DNA of 64,000 nucleotides from Anabaena azotica FACHB-119 (GCF_014697625.1 NZ_JACJSG010000001.1:1-64000); one strand, 5' to 3'. Shown: positions 23,863-34,105, numbered from the stretch's first letter. Translations and numbers: made by a program. Notes: generated by a model from the sequence alone, not told the origin.

Positions 23863-25434
23863 ATGACTGATGTAATTGTAATTGGTAGTGGTATTGGGGG
23901 TTTGAGTTGTGCTGCTGTGTTAGCACGCTATGGCTTTGATGTGATTGTTTGTGAAAGTCATACCATTGCAGGTGGCGCAGCGCACAGTTTCACACATCAA
24001 GGATTTAAGTTTGACTCAGGGCCTTCTCTCTACTCTGGGTTGTCTTACAGTCCTTCCGTTAACCCTCTGCGACAAGTGCTAGATGTGATTGGTGTTGATT
24101 TGCCTTTGGTCACTTATGATACTTGGGGCTGTCGTCTGCCAGAAGGTGATTTTGATGCCTCGGTCGGTGCAGAACAGTTTTGCGACTTGTTGGCGAGGCT
24201 GCGGGGCGACGATGCGGTGTTACAATGGCGACAGTTGCAAAGAGTGATGACACCATTAGCCGAAGCGGCGATCGCACTTCCTCCAGCTGCGTTACGCTGG
24301 GATTTAGGCGCAGCTTTCACAGTCGGCAAATTTGCCCCATCTCTAGCTAAACACGCTACCAATTTTATTAAGTTAACAGGGCCTTTCTCTCGCATCATGG
24401 ATGATGTTGTCCGTGACCCGTTTATTAATAATTGGCTGAATTTGTTGTGTTTTCTCCTCTCTGGACTCCCCGCATCTGGTACTAACGCCGCAGAAGTCGC
24501 TTTTATGTTTGCTGACTGGTACAAACCAGGGGTAGTTCTAGATTACCCTGTCGGTGGTAGCGGTGCTTTAGTCGATGCTCTTGTCAAAGGGTTAGAAAAA
24601 CATGGCGGACAATTGCTTTTAGGTAGTCATGTTGAGCAAATATTGGTAGAAGGTAATAGGGCGGTTGGTGTCAAATTGCGTGGTGGTCGAGAAATTCGGG
24701 CGCGGCGGGCGGTTGTTTCTAATGCTTCGGTGTGGGATACACTGAAGTTACTGCCAGATGGGACTATATCCAAAAAATTCCGTAACCAACGCCAAGCAAC
24801 ACCAGAATGTGATAGTTTCATGCACCTGCACTTAGGTATTGATGCCCAAGGTTTACCCGCAGATTTAGCTTGTCATTATATTGTGGTGAATGACTGGCAA
24901 TTGGGTATTACTGCACCGCAGAATGTTGTGCTGGTATCCATTCCTTCAATTCTCGACCCTTCCCTTGCACCCCCAAGTAAGCACACAATTCATGTATATA
25001 CCCCTGGAAATGAACCTTACGCACTTTGGCAAGGACTGGATAGGAGAAGTCAGGAATATGAGCAACAAAAGCGATCGCGTGCGGAAGTCATGTGGCAAGC
25101 TTTAGAAAGAATCATCCCCGATATCCGCAAGCGTTGCGAAATCACCCTAGTCGGTACACCCCTCACCCACGAACGTTATTTACGCCGTCATCGTGGTTCC
25201 TACGGCCCAGCAATTTCCGCCGCCTCTGGTTTATTCCCTAGCCACACCACACCCTTAAGCGGGTTGCTGTGCTGCGGTGACTCCACCTTCCCCGGCATCG
25301 GTTTACCAGCCGTCGCCGCCAGTGGCATGATTGTTGCTAATACCCTCGCTCCTGTCACTCAGCATTTAACGATGTTGGAGGAGGCAGGAGTTATAGCAGG
25401 AGGCAGGAGGCAGGAGGCAGGAGGCAGGAGGTAA
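23863..25434 (+). CDS. Carotenoid desaturase/isomerase-like FAD oxidoreductase
   Basis: A 523-residue flavoprotein of the phytoene desaturase/CrtISO family. The N-terminus has the FAD-binding motif VIVIGSGIGGLSCAAVLARY and the acidic ribose-binding residue in VIVCES; the region around FDSGPSLYSGLS and LDYPVGGSGALVDALVKGLE is typical of the family, as is the C-terminal LCCGDSTFPGIGLPAVAASG. Substrate is uncertain: it may act on a carotenoid, but the family also includes other amine-oxidase-like enzymes. The last 15 or so residues (AGGRRQEAGGRR) are translated from a GGAGGCA repeat and are probably an accidental extension. Confidence 0.8.
   Translation: MTDVIVIGSGIGGLSCAAVLARYGFDVIVCESHTIAGGAAHSFTHQGFKFDSGPSLYSGLSYSPSVNPLRQVLDVIGVDLPLVTYDTWGCRLPEGDFDASVGAEQFCDLLARLRGDDAVLQWRQLQRVMTPLAEAAIALPPAALRWDLGAAFTVGKFAPSLAKHATNFIKLTGPFSRIMDDVVRDPFINNWLNLLCFLLSGLPASGTNAAEVAFMFADWYKPGVVLDYPVGGSGALVDALVKGLEKHGGQLLLGSHVEQILVEGNRAVGVKLRGGREIRARRAVVSNASVWDTLKLLPDGTISKKFRNQRQATPECDSFMHLHLGIDAQGLPADLACHYIVVNDWQLGITAPQNVVLVSIPSILDPSLAPPSKHTIHVYTPGNEPYALWQGLDRRSQEYEQQKRSRAEVMWQALERIIPDIRKRCEITLVGTPLTHERYLRRHRGSYGPAISAASGLFPSHTTPLSGLLCCGDSTFPGIGLPAVAASGMIVANTLAPVTQHLTMLEEAGVIAGGRRQEAGGRR
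25388..25431. repeat. GGAGGCA heptamer repeat inside the end of a gene
   Basis: Five copies of CAGGAGG/GGAGGCA at the 3' end of the oxidoreductase gene, encoding Gly-Arg-Arg-Gln-Glu-Ala. An STRR that has run into coding sequence. Confidence 0.8.
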
Positions 25435-25483
25435 AGTCTTACTATTTCTACCATTCAAGCTTTGAAAATGTCATAAAGGGTGT

Positions 25484-25587
25484 GATACCGTTTCTTGATG
25501 AAGATGCACTTTATTCTGCGCTGTAGAGACGTTGCATGCAACGTCTCTACATTGTTTATTCGGCGCAACTTCATGGAGAATTGGTAT
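25484..25587. repeat. 104-bp palindrome-centred repeat, copy 1
   Basis: Centre 25523-25550 is a perfect 28-base palindrome with arms GTAGAGACGTTGCA and its complement. The flanks ATACCGTTTCTTGATGA... and ...CGGCGCAACTTCATGGAGA match the reverse complement of 48235-48338 almost throughout. No gene is present, so it is a dispersed nonautonomous repeat. The rest of the 25435-25700 gap holds only short CACCTGT repeats. Confidence 0.85.
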
Positions 25588-25700
25588 GACCACAGCTATA
25601 TAAACTCTTGATACTTATAGCTAGAACATGAGGAAATGAAAAAACTAAGACAGCAAAAGTCTTTTAACTCTGTCACCTGTCCCCTATCACCTGTCACCTG

Positions 25701-25925
25701 CTATAACTCTACTTCTCTGCCCACGCTCGGGTCTCGTAAATCAGCAAAATCTTCATCAGTAAAAATAATCCCCTCGCTTTGGATTACCTGCCTAAATTTT
25801 TGTAATCCTTGCCAAAAATTATCCCCTCTAAATTCCTCCTTTTTTTGACGCAGAAACTCAAATAAATAGTCCTGTTCTTCTGTGGGCAAATTGTTAATGG
25901 AATTAATAATTTCTTGTAAATTCAT
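25701..25925 (-). CDS. Small antitoxin-like protein, orphan
   Basis: A 74-residue acidic protein: MNLQEIINSINNLPTEEQDY at the start, a helical KKEEFRGDNFWQGLQKF middle and the tail DEDFADLRDPSVGREVEL. The tail resembles antitoxins paired with PIN-domain toxins in cyanobacteria. No toxin gene follows; downstream are CACCTGT repeats. ATG 25925 has GAGGAG 11 bases upstream and lies 51 bases after the sbcC stop. A TTG at 25979 overlapping sbcC is less likely. Confidence 0.5.
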   Translation of the reverse strand: MNLQEIINSINNLPTEEQDYLFEFLRQKKEEFRGDNFWQGLQKFRQVIQSEGIIFTDEDFADLRDPSVGREVEL

Positions 25926-25975
25926 CCAATGAAGCTCCTCTAAACTAAACAACAATGGTAACTGTAAGTCCCCAA

Positions 25976-28900
25976 TCAAGTTAACAACCTGATATGTGAC
26001 CCTTGTTGAGTCTTATTTACTTCAATTCTGGCTTGGAAGGCTTCTTTGAGGTGGGGCATATGGGTGACGGTGAGGATGCAGGCGAAATCGTTGGCGATCG
26101 CATTTATAGCGGCAATCAGGCGATCGCATCCTTCGGCATCCTGTGTACCAAAACCTTCATCGACAATTAACAATTGTAATGCGGCTCCGGCTCTTTGGGC
26201 TAGGAGTTTCGCCAAGGCTAAACGAATCGCAAAGTTAATTCTAAAGGCTTCCCCACCAGAATAAGTTTCGTATGCTCTTGTACCTCTGGCATCGGCGATG
26301 AGAATATCTAAGGTATCGATGAGTTTGGCGTTCTTCTTAGTAGATTTACTGCCTTTCCCCGCTCTTTGTGTAATAAATTGTACGTGCAACTGATTTGCAG
26401 TCAACCTTGCCAAGAGTTGATTTGTCTCGGCTTCCAGTTGCGGTAACACATTCTCAATCATCAGTGCTTGGATACCATTTTTACCAAACGCCTGTGCTAA
26501 TTCCTGATATACACGATATTGCTGTTTGCAAGTTTGGTATTGTTTTTGTTGCTCCTCATACTGAATTTGCATCGTTTCTAGTTGATGTGTCAACTGTTCC
26601 AAACGTCCTAACTGGGCGATTTGTTCGTCTAGCTGTCGTCGTCTGCTGACTAACTGCTGTTCTAACGCTTGAATTTGCTCAATGGGGTTAGCGGCTTGGG
26701 CTAATTGTTCCACAAGGCTGTCGATTTGGGTGGCGAGTTGTTGCCGTTCTTGTAATCTCGCCAGTTTCGCCGCTTCTAATTCTTGCAGCCTTCCCTGGAG
26801 TTGGGGATACTGTTGTTGGGCTGATAATAGCTGCTGGTAACGCAACTGCCAAGATTGAGCTTGACGAAGGGCTACGCGCAGGTTATTATGCTGTTCTGAA
26901 CTATAGCCAATTTCAGTAATTTGCTGCTCTAGAGCTGCGATTTGTTGAGCAGATTCTGAATGGGTTTGTTCTTGCTGACCTCTGGTTTGTAATTCGGCAA
27001 TTTGGGCTTGTAGTTCTGGTTTACGGGCTGTGAGTGCAGCTAGGCGTTTTGTAGCATCCTTGATTTGCCCTTGCTTAATTTCTGCCCAGCGCCACCGTTC
27101 CACCTCACTCCGCGCCAGGGCATGGTCTTGCTCATTATAATTTAATTTTTGCAGATACTGTTCCAATTGTCGCAGTTCGGCTTGTTGATCCAGGGCATAA
27201 TCACCAGCTTGTAGCGATCGCTCCAAATGTTCCTTTTCTGCTGCCAACTGTTGTAACTGTTGTTCAGCATCGCTAGTTGATTGTAATTGTGCAGCGAGTT
27301 GTCCTCTTTGCTCCCGTAAAGCATCGTAGGCGTTTAATTTCTGGTGTATTTCCCGGTATTCCTGCCGTAATAACTGAATTTCCCGATCAGAAACCGCCAT
27401 TTGCTCCCGAAATACCCATAATTGCCCCTCAGTTTCCTTATACTCATCCTTAGTTTTATCTACCACCCGGTTCCAGTGATGCTCATCTAAAGGACGTTCG
27501 CACAAGGGACAGATAGCATCAGGGTTGCGGAGCATCTGCAATTTCTGCTCTAATTCTCCCAATAATCGCTCATATTCTCGTTGCTGGGCTTGCAAACGCT
27601 CCATAAAGTGCCTTCTCTCATGCCCTTTTTCCTGCACACGTTGCAAATAAACCTTATCCTTCTCCATCTTATCTATCTGCATCGCCACTTCCATCACCGC
27701 TTGTTGCAGTTGGGGTTGGCGTTGGGAAGCCCTTTGCAGTTGATTTTCTGTGGCTTGCAGTTGTTCTAGCCTAGCGACTAACCCCGCATGAACCCGATCT
27801 AAATGGCTTTGCAAACTTTGGCGCTGTTGTAACAAGGGTGACACCTGCATTTGCAACTCATCTAGATGCGCTAAATGGCGACGGGCGGCGGCGAGTTGGG
27901 ATAGGGCGGCTTCTATTTCCCCTGACTTACTCAAGGTATGTTGAATTTCTTCTTCTTGCTGCTGTAAGGCTTCTAGTTGTCCTTGGACTTGTTGGAGTTG
28001 TCTTTCTAGTTCGTGAATTTGCTGAGTTAACTGTTGTTGCTTTTGTTGGCGGAGGGCTGTAGCGCGGGTATATTCCTCAAATTTGACGGTATAAGCTTCT
28101 TCTTGCGCTTGCAGACTTTGGTATTGGTTGTAGCCATCGGTAATCTCTGCTTCTCGTTGTAAGATAGCTGCTAACTCAGCCAACTGCGTTTTCACAGTTG
28201 ACTGTTCTTGTTGGAGGCGATCGCCATCTTGGCTGAGATTTTGGTATTGTTGTCTAACAAAGTTGAGTTGTTGTTCTGTAGTTTGCCTTTGATGTTGAAT
28301 CACCTGCAAACTCTGCAACTTAATCGTCTCAAAAGCTTGTACCTGTTGCAGTTGATTAATTTGCGACTCTAATTCTTGCCGTTGGGCTTGAGTATTTTCC
28401 TGTTGTTTGAGTTGCGTTTTCATCGACTCCAAAGAACGCTCTAGTTCTTCCGAGCGAATCTTAAATTGGCGTGATGATTCCTTAGCTCGTTCCTCTAATT
28501 CATCATACTGATTAAGCTTCAACAACTCCGCCAAAATTTCCTTGCGTTCGCTGGGGCGTTTGAGCATAAATTCATCCGCCCGCCCTTGACGCAGGTAAGC
28601 CGAGTTAATAAAAGTATCGTAATCAAGCTTGATATGTTCTAATATCAAGTCCTGAGTCGCCCGCACACCTTTACCCGTAATTGCTCGAAACCCAGAAGGT
28701 GTTTCGATTTGAAATTCCAGAACCCCAGCCGCACCCCGCACCCTAGAGCGAATTACGCGATATTTTTGCTGATTATTTTGAAAAGTAAAATCAACTCTTA
28801 CCTCTTTTTCACCAGCATTAATCACATCATCTTCAGCCGCCGCGCGACTTTCACCCCACAGCGCCCATGTAATGGCTTCGAGGAGAGATGACTTACCAGC

Positions 28901-29002
28901 TCCATTGGAACCACAAATACAAGCCGTATGCAAACCCCGAAAATCTAAAGTTGCATCACGGTAACTAAGAAAGTTTTTGAGAACAAGTTGTACTGGAATC
29001 AT
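25976..29002 (-). CDS. sbcC: Exonuclease subunit SbcC (Rad50-like)
   Basis: A 1008-residue SMC-like ATPase that with SbcD cuts DNA ends and hairpins. Walker A GSNGAGKSS is at 31-39; long coiled coils (Gln/Leu/Glu-rich) flank the zinc hook C498-P-L-C501; the signature YSGGEAFRINFAIRLALAKL begins near 914 and the D-loop region LLIVDEGFGTQD lies near 945-956. Length and layout are those of SbcC. The partner sbcD is not in this window. Palindromes and inverted repeats, abundant here, are the natural substrates of this complex. Confidence 0.95.
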   Translation of the reverse strand: MIPVQLVLKNFLSYRDATLDFRGLHTACICGSNGAGKSSLLEAITWALWGESRAAAEDDVINAGEKEVRVDFTFQNNQQKYRVIRSRVRGAAGVLEFQIETPSGFRAITGKGVRATQDLILEHIKLDYDTFINSAYLRQGRADEFMLKRPSERKEILAELLKLNQYDELEERAKESSRQFKIRSEELERSLESMKTQLKQQENTQAQRQELESQINQLQQVQAFETIKLQSLQVIQHQRQTTEQQLNFVRQQYQNLSQDGDRLQQEQSTVKTQLAELAAILQREAEITDGYNQYQSLQAQEEAYTVKFEEYTRATALRQQKQQQLTQQIHELERQLQQVQGQLEALQQQEEEIQHTLSKSGEIEAALSQLAAARRHLAHLDELQMQVSPLLQQRQSLQSHLDRVHAGLVARLEQLQATENQLQRASQRQPQLQQAVMEVAMQIDKMEKDKVYLQRVQEKGHERRHFMERLQAQQREYERLLGELEQKLQMLRNPDAICPLCERPLDEHHWNRVVDKTKDEYKETEGQLWVFREQMAVSDREIQLLRQEYREIHQKLNAYDALREQRGQLAAQLQSTSDAEQQLQQLAAEKEHLERSLQAGDYALDQQAELRQLEQYLQKLNYNEQDHALARSEVERWRWAEIKQGQIKDATKRLAALTARKPELQAQIAELQTRGQQEQTHSESAQQIAALEQQITEIGYSSEQHNNLRVALRQAQSWQLRYQQLLSAQQQYPQLQGRLQELEAAKLARLQERQQLATQIDSLVEQLAQAANPIEQIQALEQQLVSRRRQLDEQIAQLGRLEQLTHQLETMQIQYEEQQKQYQTCKQQYRVYQELAQAFGKNGIQALMIENVLPQLEAETNQLLARLTANQLHVQFITQRAGKGSKSTKKNAKLIDTLDILIADARGTRAYETYSGGEAFRINFAIRLALAKLLAQRAGAALQLLIVDEGFGTQDAEGCDRLIAAINAIANDFACILTVTHMPHLKEAFQARIEVNKTQQGSHIRLLT

Positions 29003-29486
29003 TGAGGCTATAGCGCCGCATCTACATTTTAAGAGGACTTACGCCACGAGACTCTCTGCTATGGGAGGGTGTAAGGGTGTAAGGGTTTGGAACACCTCTA
29101 CTCCTATACCTTATCTTTGCCAAAGCAATAGATTTTTCGTTTTCATGGGTAAATCTTGATTTTATTAACTAGCAGTACAGATGCACTCTTGTTAGTGTAA
29201 CTATGTAGTAATCAGGTTTCTAGTCTAAAAGTTAGTAAATTTACAAAAATTAACAGTATGAGAAATCAGTTTTCTCGGATTAGCTAAAACATTTAAACTA
29301 CCTGTAGACAAAAACAAAAATTCTCCGGTTTATGAGAAAACCTACAACCGAGCATCAAAAAATCTTTACCCTACACCTCTACAGCCCAATTTTTTCATAT
29401 TCCCTATCCCGAACTGTTATGAGACTGATACATTATGAATTGAGCTTGTTACCAACTTAGATTTTTACTACTACCCTGGCAAGTCT
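29003..29486. other. Intergenic region with partial repeat
   Basis: Starts with AGGACTTACGCC at 29034 and GGGTGTAAGGGTGTAAGGG, a left-end fragment of the AGGACTTACGCA family, with no matching right end. The remainder is AT-rich and should hold the promoter of the hybrid kinase. I see no gene. Confidence 0.5.
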
Positions 29487-32400
29487 ATGCTGCCTGACAA
29501 AAAACTGATTGTGTTTATTTTGGCTTGGCTAATGCTGGCTGTGATTCAAGTCATGGCATTATACCAGGGTAAAGCTTGTAATTTTTGGTTCCCAGTCGTT
29601 AGAGGGGCGATCGCTCTCACCCTTGGGCTAGAACTAATCGCTATCATTGTCGCGGGTATAGTTTTACTGATCAAAACTATACAAGCAACTAAGCAGCAAG
29701 TATATAACAATGAGGCAAATCTTCGCGCCGCCATTGGGAATATTTTAGATGGCTTTGGTATTTACTCTGCCATCCGCGATCGCTCTGGGCAAATTGTAGA
29801 CTTTCACATTGAATATGTTAATACTGCCGCCTGTGTGAGTAATGGCTGTGAAGAACAGACTAGTAGAAGACTGGGTGAAATTCTCCCCCAGCATAAAGAA
29901 TCTGGGCTATTTGCACAATACTGTCAAGTGGTGGAGACTGGGCAAACACTGGTAAAAGATGAACTGATTTACGAGGATAATGACCAAGGTCAACCTTTGA
30001 CGCGAGTGTTTAATATTCGCGCTGCTAAATTCCAAGACGGCTTTGTGGTAAACTGGCAGGATATAACTGAACGCCATCGGGCAGAACAAGCAGTTCTTCG
30101 CCAGCAGCAAGAATTAGCCACATTAGTAGAAAATATTCCCGGTATAGTGACGCGCTTTGATTCGCAGTTACGCTACATCTATGCTAACTCCATACATGAA
30201 CAAATTACTGGCTTAAAGTCTGCGGCTTTAATTGGTAAAAACCTCTCGGAAGTTTGGGCAAATGAACCACAAGCCCCCCAATGGGAAGCAGTTCTGCAAG
30301 CAGCATTGCAAGAACAAAGCGCCGCCCAAGCTGCTTTAGCTGAGAGTGAAGAACGCTTACGTTTAGCCCTGAAAGCCGCAAATCAAGGGCTTTATGACCT
30401 GAATATTCAAACTGGGGAAGCGGTTGTAACTCCAGAATACGCCCAAATGCTAGGATATGACCCTGATGGGTTCAAGGAAACAAATCAGGCTTGGCGCGAT
30501 CGCCTGCATCCCGATGACAGAAAATTAGTATATCGCGTTTACCAAGAATATATCGCCGGGAAGACTGACGAATATCGCGTCGAGTTCAGACAACGCACCA
30601 AGTCAGGCGATTGGTTATGGATTCTCTCCATTGGTAAAATAGTTGCTTGGGATGAACAAGGTAATCCTCTGCGAATGCTGGGTACACATACAGATATTAC
30701 CAAGCGTAAGCAATCTGAACTAGCCCTACAAAATGCCTTGCAACTGTTAAATTTACACATAGATACTACGCCCTTGGCACTGGTACAGTGGGATGACCAC
30801 CTATGCGTTACCCGTTGGTCATCTGCGGCAGAAAAAATCTTTGGTTGGCGGGCTGAGGAAGTATTAGGAAGATATATTCAAGACCTGCACATGGTTTATG
30901 AGGAGGATGTGACAGCAGTCGCCCAAGTAGGCGATCGCCTCCTGAGTGGTCAAGAATCGCAAATTATCAATTACAATCGCAACTATACCAAAGATGGCAA
31001 AGTAATTCATTGTGAGTGGTACAACTCCACCACCACTGATGAAACTGGTCGGGTAAGTTCCATACTTTCACTAGTCTTAGATGTAACTGAACGCACCAAG
31101 GCAGAGAAGGCTATACGCCAAAGCGAATTAAAATTCCGCACCCTTGCCGACACTATGCCGCAAATGGTCTGGATCACCAAACCAGACGGCTATCACGAAT
31201 ACTTTAATCAACGCTGGTATGACTACACAGGCAAGACACTAGAACAAACCCAAGGCGAAGGATGGCAATATATTTTACATCCTGATGATGTAGAACCCAC
31301 CTTTGCCGTCTGGCAAAATAGCCTGCAAACAGGGAATAGCTATAACATTGAGTACCGCTTACGCCGTGGGAGCGATGGCGAATACCGTTGGCATTTAGGC
31401 AAAGCTCTACCGTTGAAAGAGCAAAACGGACAAATTGTCAAGTGGTTTGGTTCCTGCACCGATATTCACGACCAGAAATTGCTGATTGAAGAACGGGCGC
31501 AAGCTTTGGAAAGAGAACGGGCTGCACGCATCGAACTAGAGAAAGCCAGCCGCATGAAAGACGAGTTTTTGGCGATAGTTTCCCACGAATTGCGATCGCC
31601 CCTCAACGGGATTTTAGGTTGGTCGCGCCTACTCCGCACCCGCAAACTGTCCCCAGATAAGATTCAACAAGCCCTAGAATCAATTGAGCGCAATGCTCAA
31701 GCCCAGACGCAATTAATTGAAGACTTACTCGATATTTCGCGGATTATTCGCGGTAACATCCGCCTAAATCTGCGTCCCACCAATTTGATTCCCGTCATCC
31801 TCGCCGCCTTAGATACAGTCAGACCTGTTGCTAATAGCAAATCAATTCAAATTGACTCCCGACTTGATGCTGATGTCGTAGTCGCCGGCGACCCAGAAAG
31901 GTTACAACAAGTAGTGTGGAATCTACTGTCTAATGCTGTCAAATTTACACCTGAAGGTGGCAGGGTAGAAATTCGCCTAGCACAAGTAGAGACGAATGTG
32001 CAGATTCAGGTAATTGATACAGGCAAAGGCATTAGCCTTGAGTTTCTGCCTTATGTATTTGACCGTTTCCGCCAAGCCGACTCTACCACAACCAGAAACC
32101 AAGGAGGACTGGGTTTAGGTTTAGCGATCGTGCGGAACTTAGTGCAACTCCACAGTGGTCAAGTAGCCGTAACTAGCCTTGGAGAAGGAACAGGAGCCAC
32201 ATTTACAGTTGAGTTGCCAATTTTACCAACTCCCCTCAGCATCACCGCAGAACAACTGTTAATTCAAAGGCAAACAGCTTGGGATACCAACATCCAAATC
32301 ACGGGACTGAAAATTTTAATAGTTGATGATGAGCCAGATACCAGAGAATTTCTGCAAACAGCCTTAGAACAATACGGCGCAACTGTCACCACAGCCTCCT

Positions 32401-32681
32401 CCGCCCGTGAAGCCTTACAATTAGTGCCAGTTGTCAAACCTGACGTGATACTCAGTGATATTGGGATGCCAGAAGAAGATGGTTACTCCCTCATTCGCAA
32501 AATTCGAGCGCTACCATCAGAACAAGGGGGAAACGTCCCCGCCGCCGCCCTCACCGCTTACGCCAGACAAAGCGATCGCCAACAAGCCCTCACCGCCGGC
32601 TTCCAAATTCACATCCCCAAACCAATTGAGCCAATTCAGTTACTCAAGGTTGTTGCTAGTCTGGCGGGGAGAATCTCTTGA
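29487..32681 (+). CDS. Membrane-bound multi-PAS hybrid histidine kinase
   Basis: A 1064-residue hybrid kinase. Two N-terminal membrane segments (about 7-25 and 38-63) with only a short loop suggest sensing in or below the membrane. Five PAS/PAC units follow (about 75-195, 205-285, 287-412, 420-540 and 545-670; for example WQYILHPDDVEP). Transmitter: HisKA with His700 in VSHELRSPLNGILGWSRLL, and HATPase_c with NLLSNAVKFTPEGG and GGLGLGLAIV. A C-terminal receiver has acceptor Asp991 in VILSDIGMPEEDG. The likely output is phosphotransfer to a partner not encoded here. ATG 29487 is used. Confidence 0.93.
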   Translation: MLPDKKLIVFILAWLMLAVIQVMALYQGKACNFWFPVVRGAIALTLGLELIAIIVAGIVLLIKTIQATKQQVYNNEANLRAAIGNILDGFGIYSAIRDRSGQIVDFHIEYVNTAACVSNGCEEQTSRRLGEILPQHKESGLFAQYCQVVETGQTLVKDELIYEDNDQGQPLTRVFNIRAAKFQDGFVVNWQDITERHRAEQAVLRQQQELATLVENIPGIVTRFDSQLRYIYANSIHEQITGLKSAALIGKNLSEVWANEPQAPQWEAVLQAALQEQSAAQAALAESEERLRLALKAANQGLYDLNIQTGEAVVTPEYAQMLGYDPDGFKETNQAWRDRLHPDDRKLVYRVYQEYIAGKTDEYRVEFRQRTKSGDWLWILSIGKIVAWDEQGNPLRMLGTHTDITKRKQSELALQNALQLLNLHIDTTPLALVQWDDHLCVTRWSSAAEKIFGWRAEEVLGRYIQDLHMVYEEDVTAVAQVGDRLLSGQESQIINYNRNYTKDGKVIHCEWYNSTTTDETGRVSSILSLVLDVTERTKAEKAIRQSELKFRTLADTMPQMVWITKPDGYHEYFNQRWYDYTGKTLEQTQGEGWQYILHPDDVEPTFAVWQNSLQTGNSYNIEYRLRRGSDGEYRWHLGKALPLKEQNGQIVKWFGSCTDIHDQKLLIEERAQALERERAARIELEKASRMKDEFLAIVSHELRSPLNGILGWSRLLRTRKLSPDKIQQALESIERNAQAQTQLIEDLLDISRIIRGNIRLNLRPTNLIPVILAALDTVRPVANSKSIQIDSRLDADVVVAGDPERLQQVVWNLLSNAVKFTPEGGRVEIRLAQVETNVQIQVIDTGKGISLEFLPYVFDRFRQADSTTTRNQGGLGLGLAIVRNLVQLHSGQVAVTSLGEGTGATFTVELPILPTPLSITAEQLLIQRQTAWDTNIQITGLKILIVDDEPDTREFLQTALEQYGATVTTASSAREALQLVPVVKPDVILSDIGMPEEDGYSLIRKIRALPSEQGGNVPAAALTAYARQSDRQQALTAGFQIHIPKPIEPIQLLKVVASLAGRIS

Positions 32682-32724
32682 GGAGTGGGGGAAAGGGGAA
32701 GGGGGAAGGGGGAAAGCTGACAGG

Positions 32725-32864
32725 TGTAGGTTTTTTATTGGTGTTCCAAAAACCTTGGTTTGGGGTGTAAGGGTGTAAGGGTGTAGGGGTGTAGGGGTGA
32801 ATAAAACAATGATTTTCTCGTTAGTTTTAGAGTCCTTACTCACTTCTAGATTAAAAACCTAAAC
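32725..32864. repeat. Diverged inverted copy of the AAGGGCAGG miniature element
   Basis: Arms GTAGGTTTTTTATT and TTAAAAACCTAAAC bound about 140 bases. The inside (GGGTGTAAGGGTGTAAGGGTG) matches the complement of the neighbouring element at 32895-33041, with many changes. Older copy of the same family next to a young one. Confidence 0.55.
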
Positions 32865-32894
32865 TTGTGAGAGGGGGAGTAGGGGGAGTCTCTT

Positions 32895-33041
32895 AAGGGC
32901 AGGTTTTTCATAAAGTAATCAGTGAGGACTATAAGATTCAGTAAATTATCAGACTTTCATCTACCCCTACACCCCTACACCCTTATACCCCTACACCCTA
33001 AAATCAGTGTTTTTGGGTCGAAGTGTAAAAAACCTGCCCTT
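32895..33041. repeat. 147-bp miniature element, copy 1
   Basis: Perfect 14-base terminal inverted repeats AAGGGCAGGTTTTT and AAAAACCTGCCCTT. By eye it differs from the 147-base copy at 43398-43544 at only about two positions, so transposition was recent. It has no coding capacity and is probably a MITE. Confidence 0.88.
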
Positions 33042-33095
33042 GAAAGAAGGGGGAAAGGGGAAAGGGGAAAAGGGGAAAGGAAGAAGCCTTTAACT

Positions 33096-33180
33096 TCTGT
33101 CAACTGTCAACTGTCAACTGTCACCTGTCACCTGTCACCTATCAACTGTCAACTGTCAACTGTCAACTGTCAACTGTCCC
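33096..33180. repeat. TGTCAAC and TGTCACC heptamer repeats
   Basis: About twelve tandem heptamers CTGTCAA/CTGTCAC directly upstream of the exported protein gene. STRR-type. Confidence 0.85.
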
Positions 33181-33253
33181 CAATCATGTAAGAAACAATC
33201 CCCGTAAAACATCGTCAAGAAATATATAATTGCAGAGAACTCAAAAAAAGATT

Positions 33254-33952
33254 ATGACTCGCTTGAATCGCTGGAGATTTGGTGCTGCCGCACTCATGGC
33301 ATTAACAGTTACTACAGGAACTGTTGCCCCGATGATTGCTTTTGCACCGGCTGCTAACGCCCAATTTAATAATCAAAATCGGAGAGTTTCTATTCCTGCT
33401 GGAGTGACTTTTCCTGTCAGCTACGAGAAAGAGCAAGTAGTAGTTAGTCGTGGCGAAACTGTAGCTTTAACTTTGAGAATAGCTAACAATATTGTTGATA
33501 GCAACAGGAGAGTTTTGATTCCTGCTGGTAGCGAAGTTATTGGACAACTAGAACCCGTATATTACAACGGTAATTTCCCTCAAGACAGAAACGACCAAAA
33601 TAATGTTAGAGGTGTCAGGTTTGTTGCCAGAGAGTTAGTCTATCCTTCCGGTGAAAGACAATCAATTAATGCCAGTTCTCAAACCATCACCAGAACAGAA
33701 AAAATCAGAAAAAATGACACTGGTAAAATATTAACTGACTCGGCAATTGGTGCTGGTGCTGCTACTGTGATTTCTTTGCTCACAGGTAATCGGAGAATTG
33801 AAATTTTAGAACCTGTTGGTGGTGCAGCAGCTGGTGCTGTAACTAGCATTTTACTGCGTAAAAAAGAAGTTGAAGTATTTGTGGTTCGACCACAGCAAGA
33901 TTTGCGTCTGGCTTTAAATTCTAACTTGACGGTGGATGTTCCCCGTTTTTAA
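33254..33952 (+). CDS. Exported hypothetical protein with glycine-zipper segment
   Basis: A 232-residue protein with a clear signal peptide (GAAALMALTVTTGTVAPMIA, cleavage after ANA near 36). The mature part is beta-rich (VSIPAGVTFPVSYE, VLIPAGSEVIGQLEPVY), then a Gly/Ala-rich hydrophobic stretch (SAIGAGAATVISLLTGN, GGAAAGAVTSILL) like a glycine zipper, and a short beta tail. Periplasmic or outer-membrane location is likely. The IPAGSxVxGQ pattern is also seen in TrbI/VirB10-like proteins, but the similarity is short. Start ATG 33254 chosen over a TTG at 33230. Confidence 0.72.
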   Translation: MTRLNRWRFGAAALMALTVTTGTVAPMIAFAPAANAQFNNQNRRVSIPAGVTFPVSYEKEQVVVSRGETVALTLRIANNIVDSNRRVLIPAGSEVIGQLEPVYYNGNFPQDRNDQNNVRGVRFVARELVYPSGERQSINASSQTITRTEKIRKNDTGKILTDSAIGAGAATVISLLTGNRRIEILEPVGGAAAGAVTSILLRKKEVEVFVVRPQQDLRLALNSNLTVDVPRF

Positions 33953-34105
33953 GTTGCACCAAAATTGAATTGTGACTTTAATTAACCCTCTTTAGGCGAT
34001 CGCTACTGGAATTATAAGCAGGCGATCGCTGAATTTTTGCCGAAAAAACAGTTATAGCAGGGGACAGAGAACAGGGCTTATGTCCTCATCTATCCAGCAA
34101 CTGCT

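Noticed and set aside
23863..25434. Naming the FAD oxidoreductase crtH or crtO
   Set aside because: The family is clear, but the sequence alone does not decide between carotene isomerase, ketolase or another desaturase-like enzyme, so no symbol was given.
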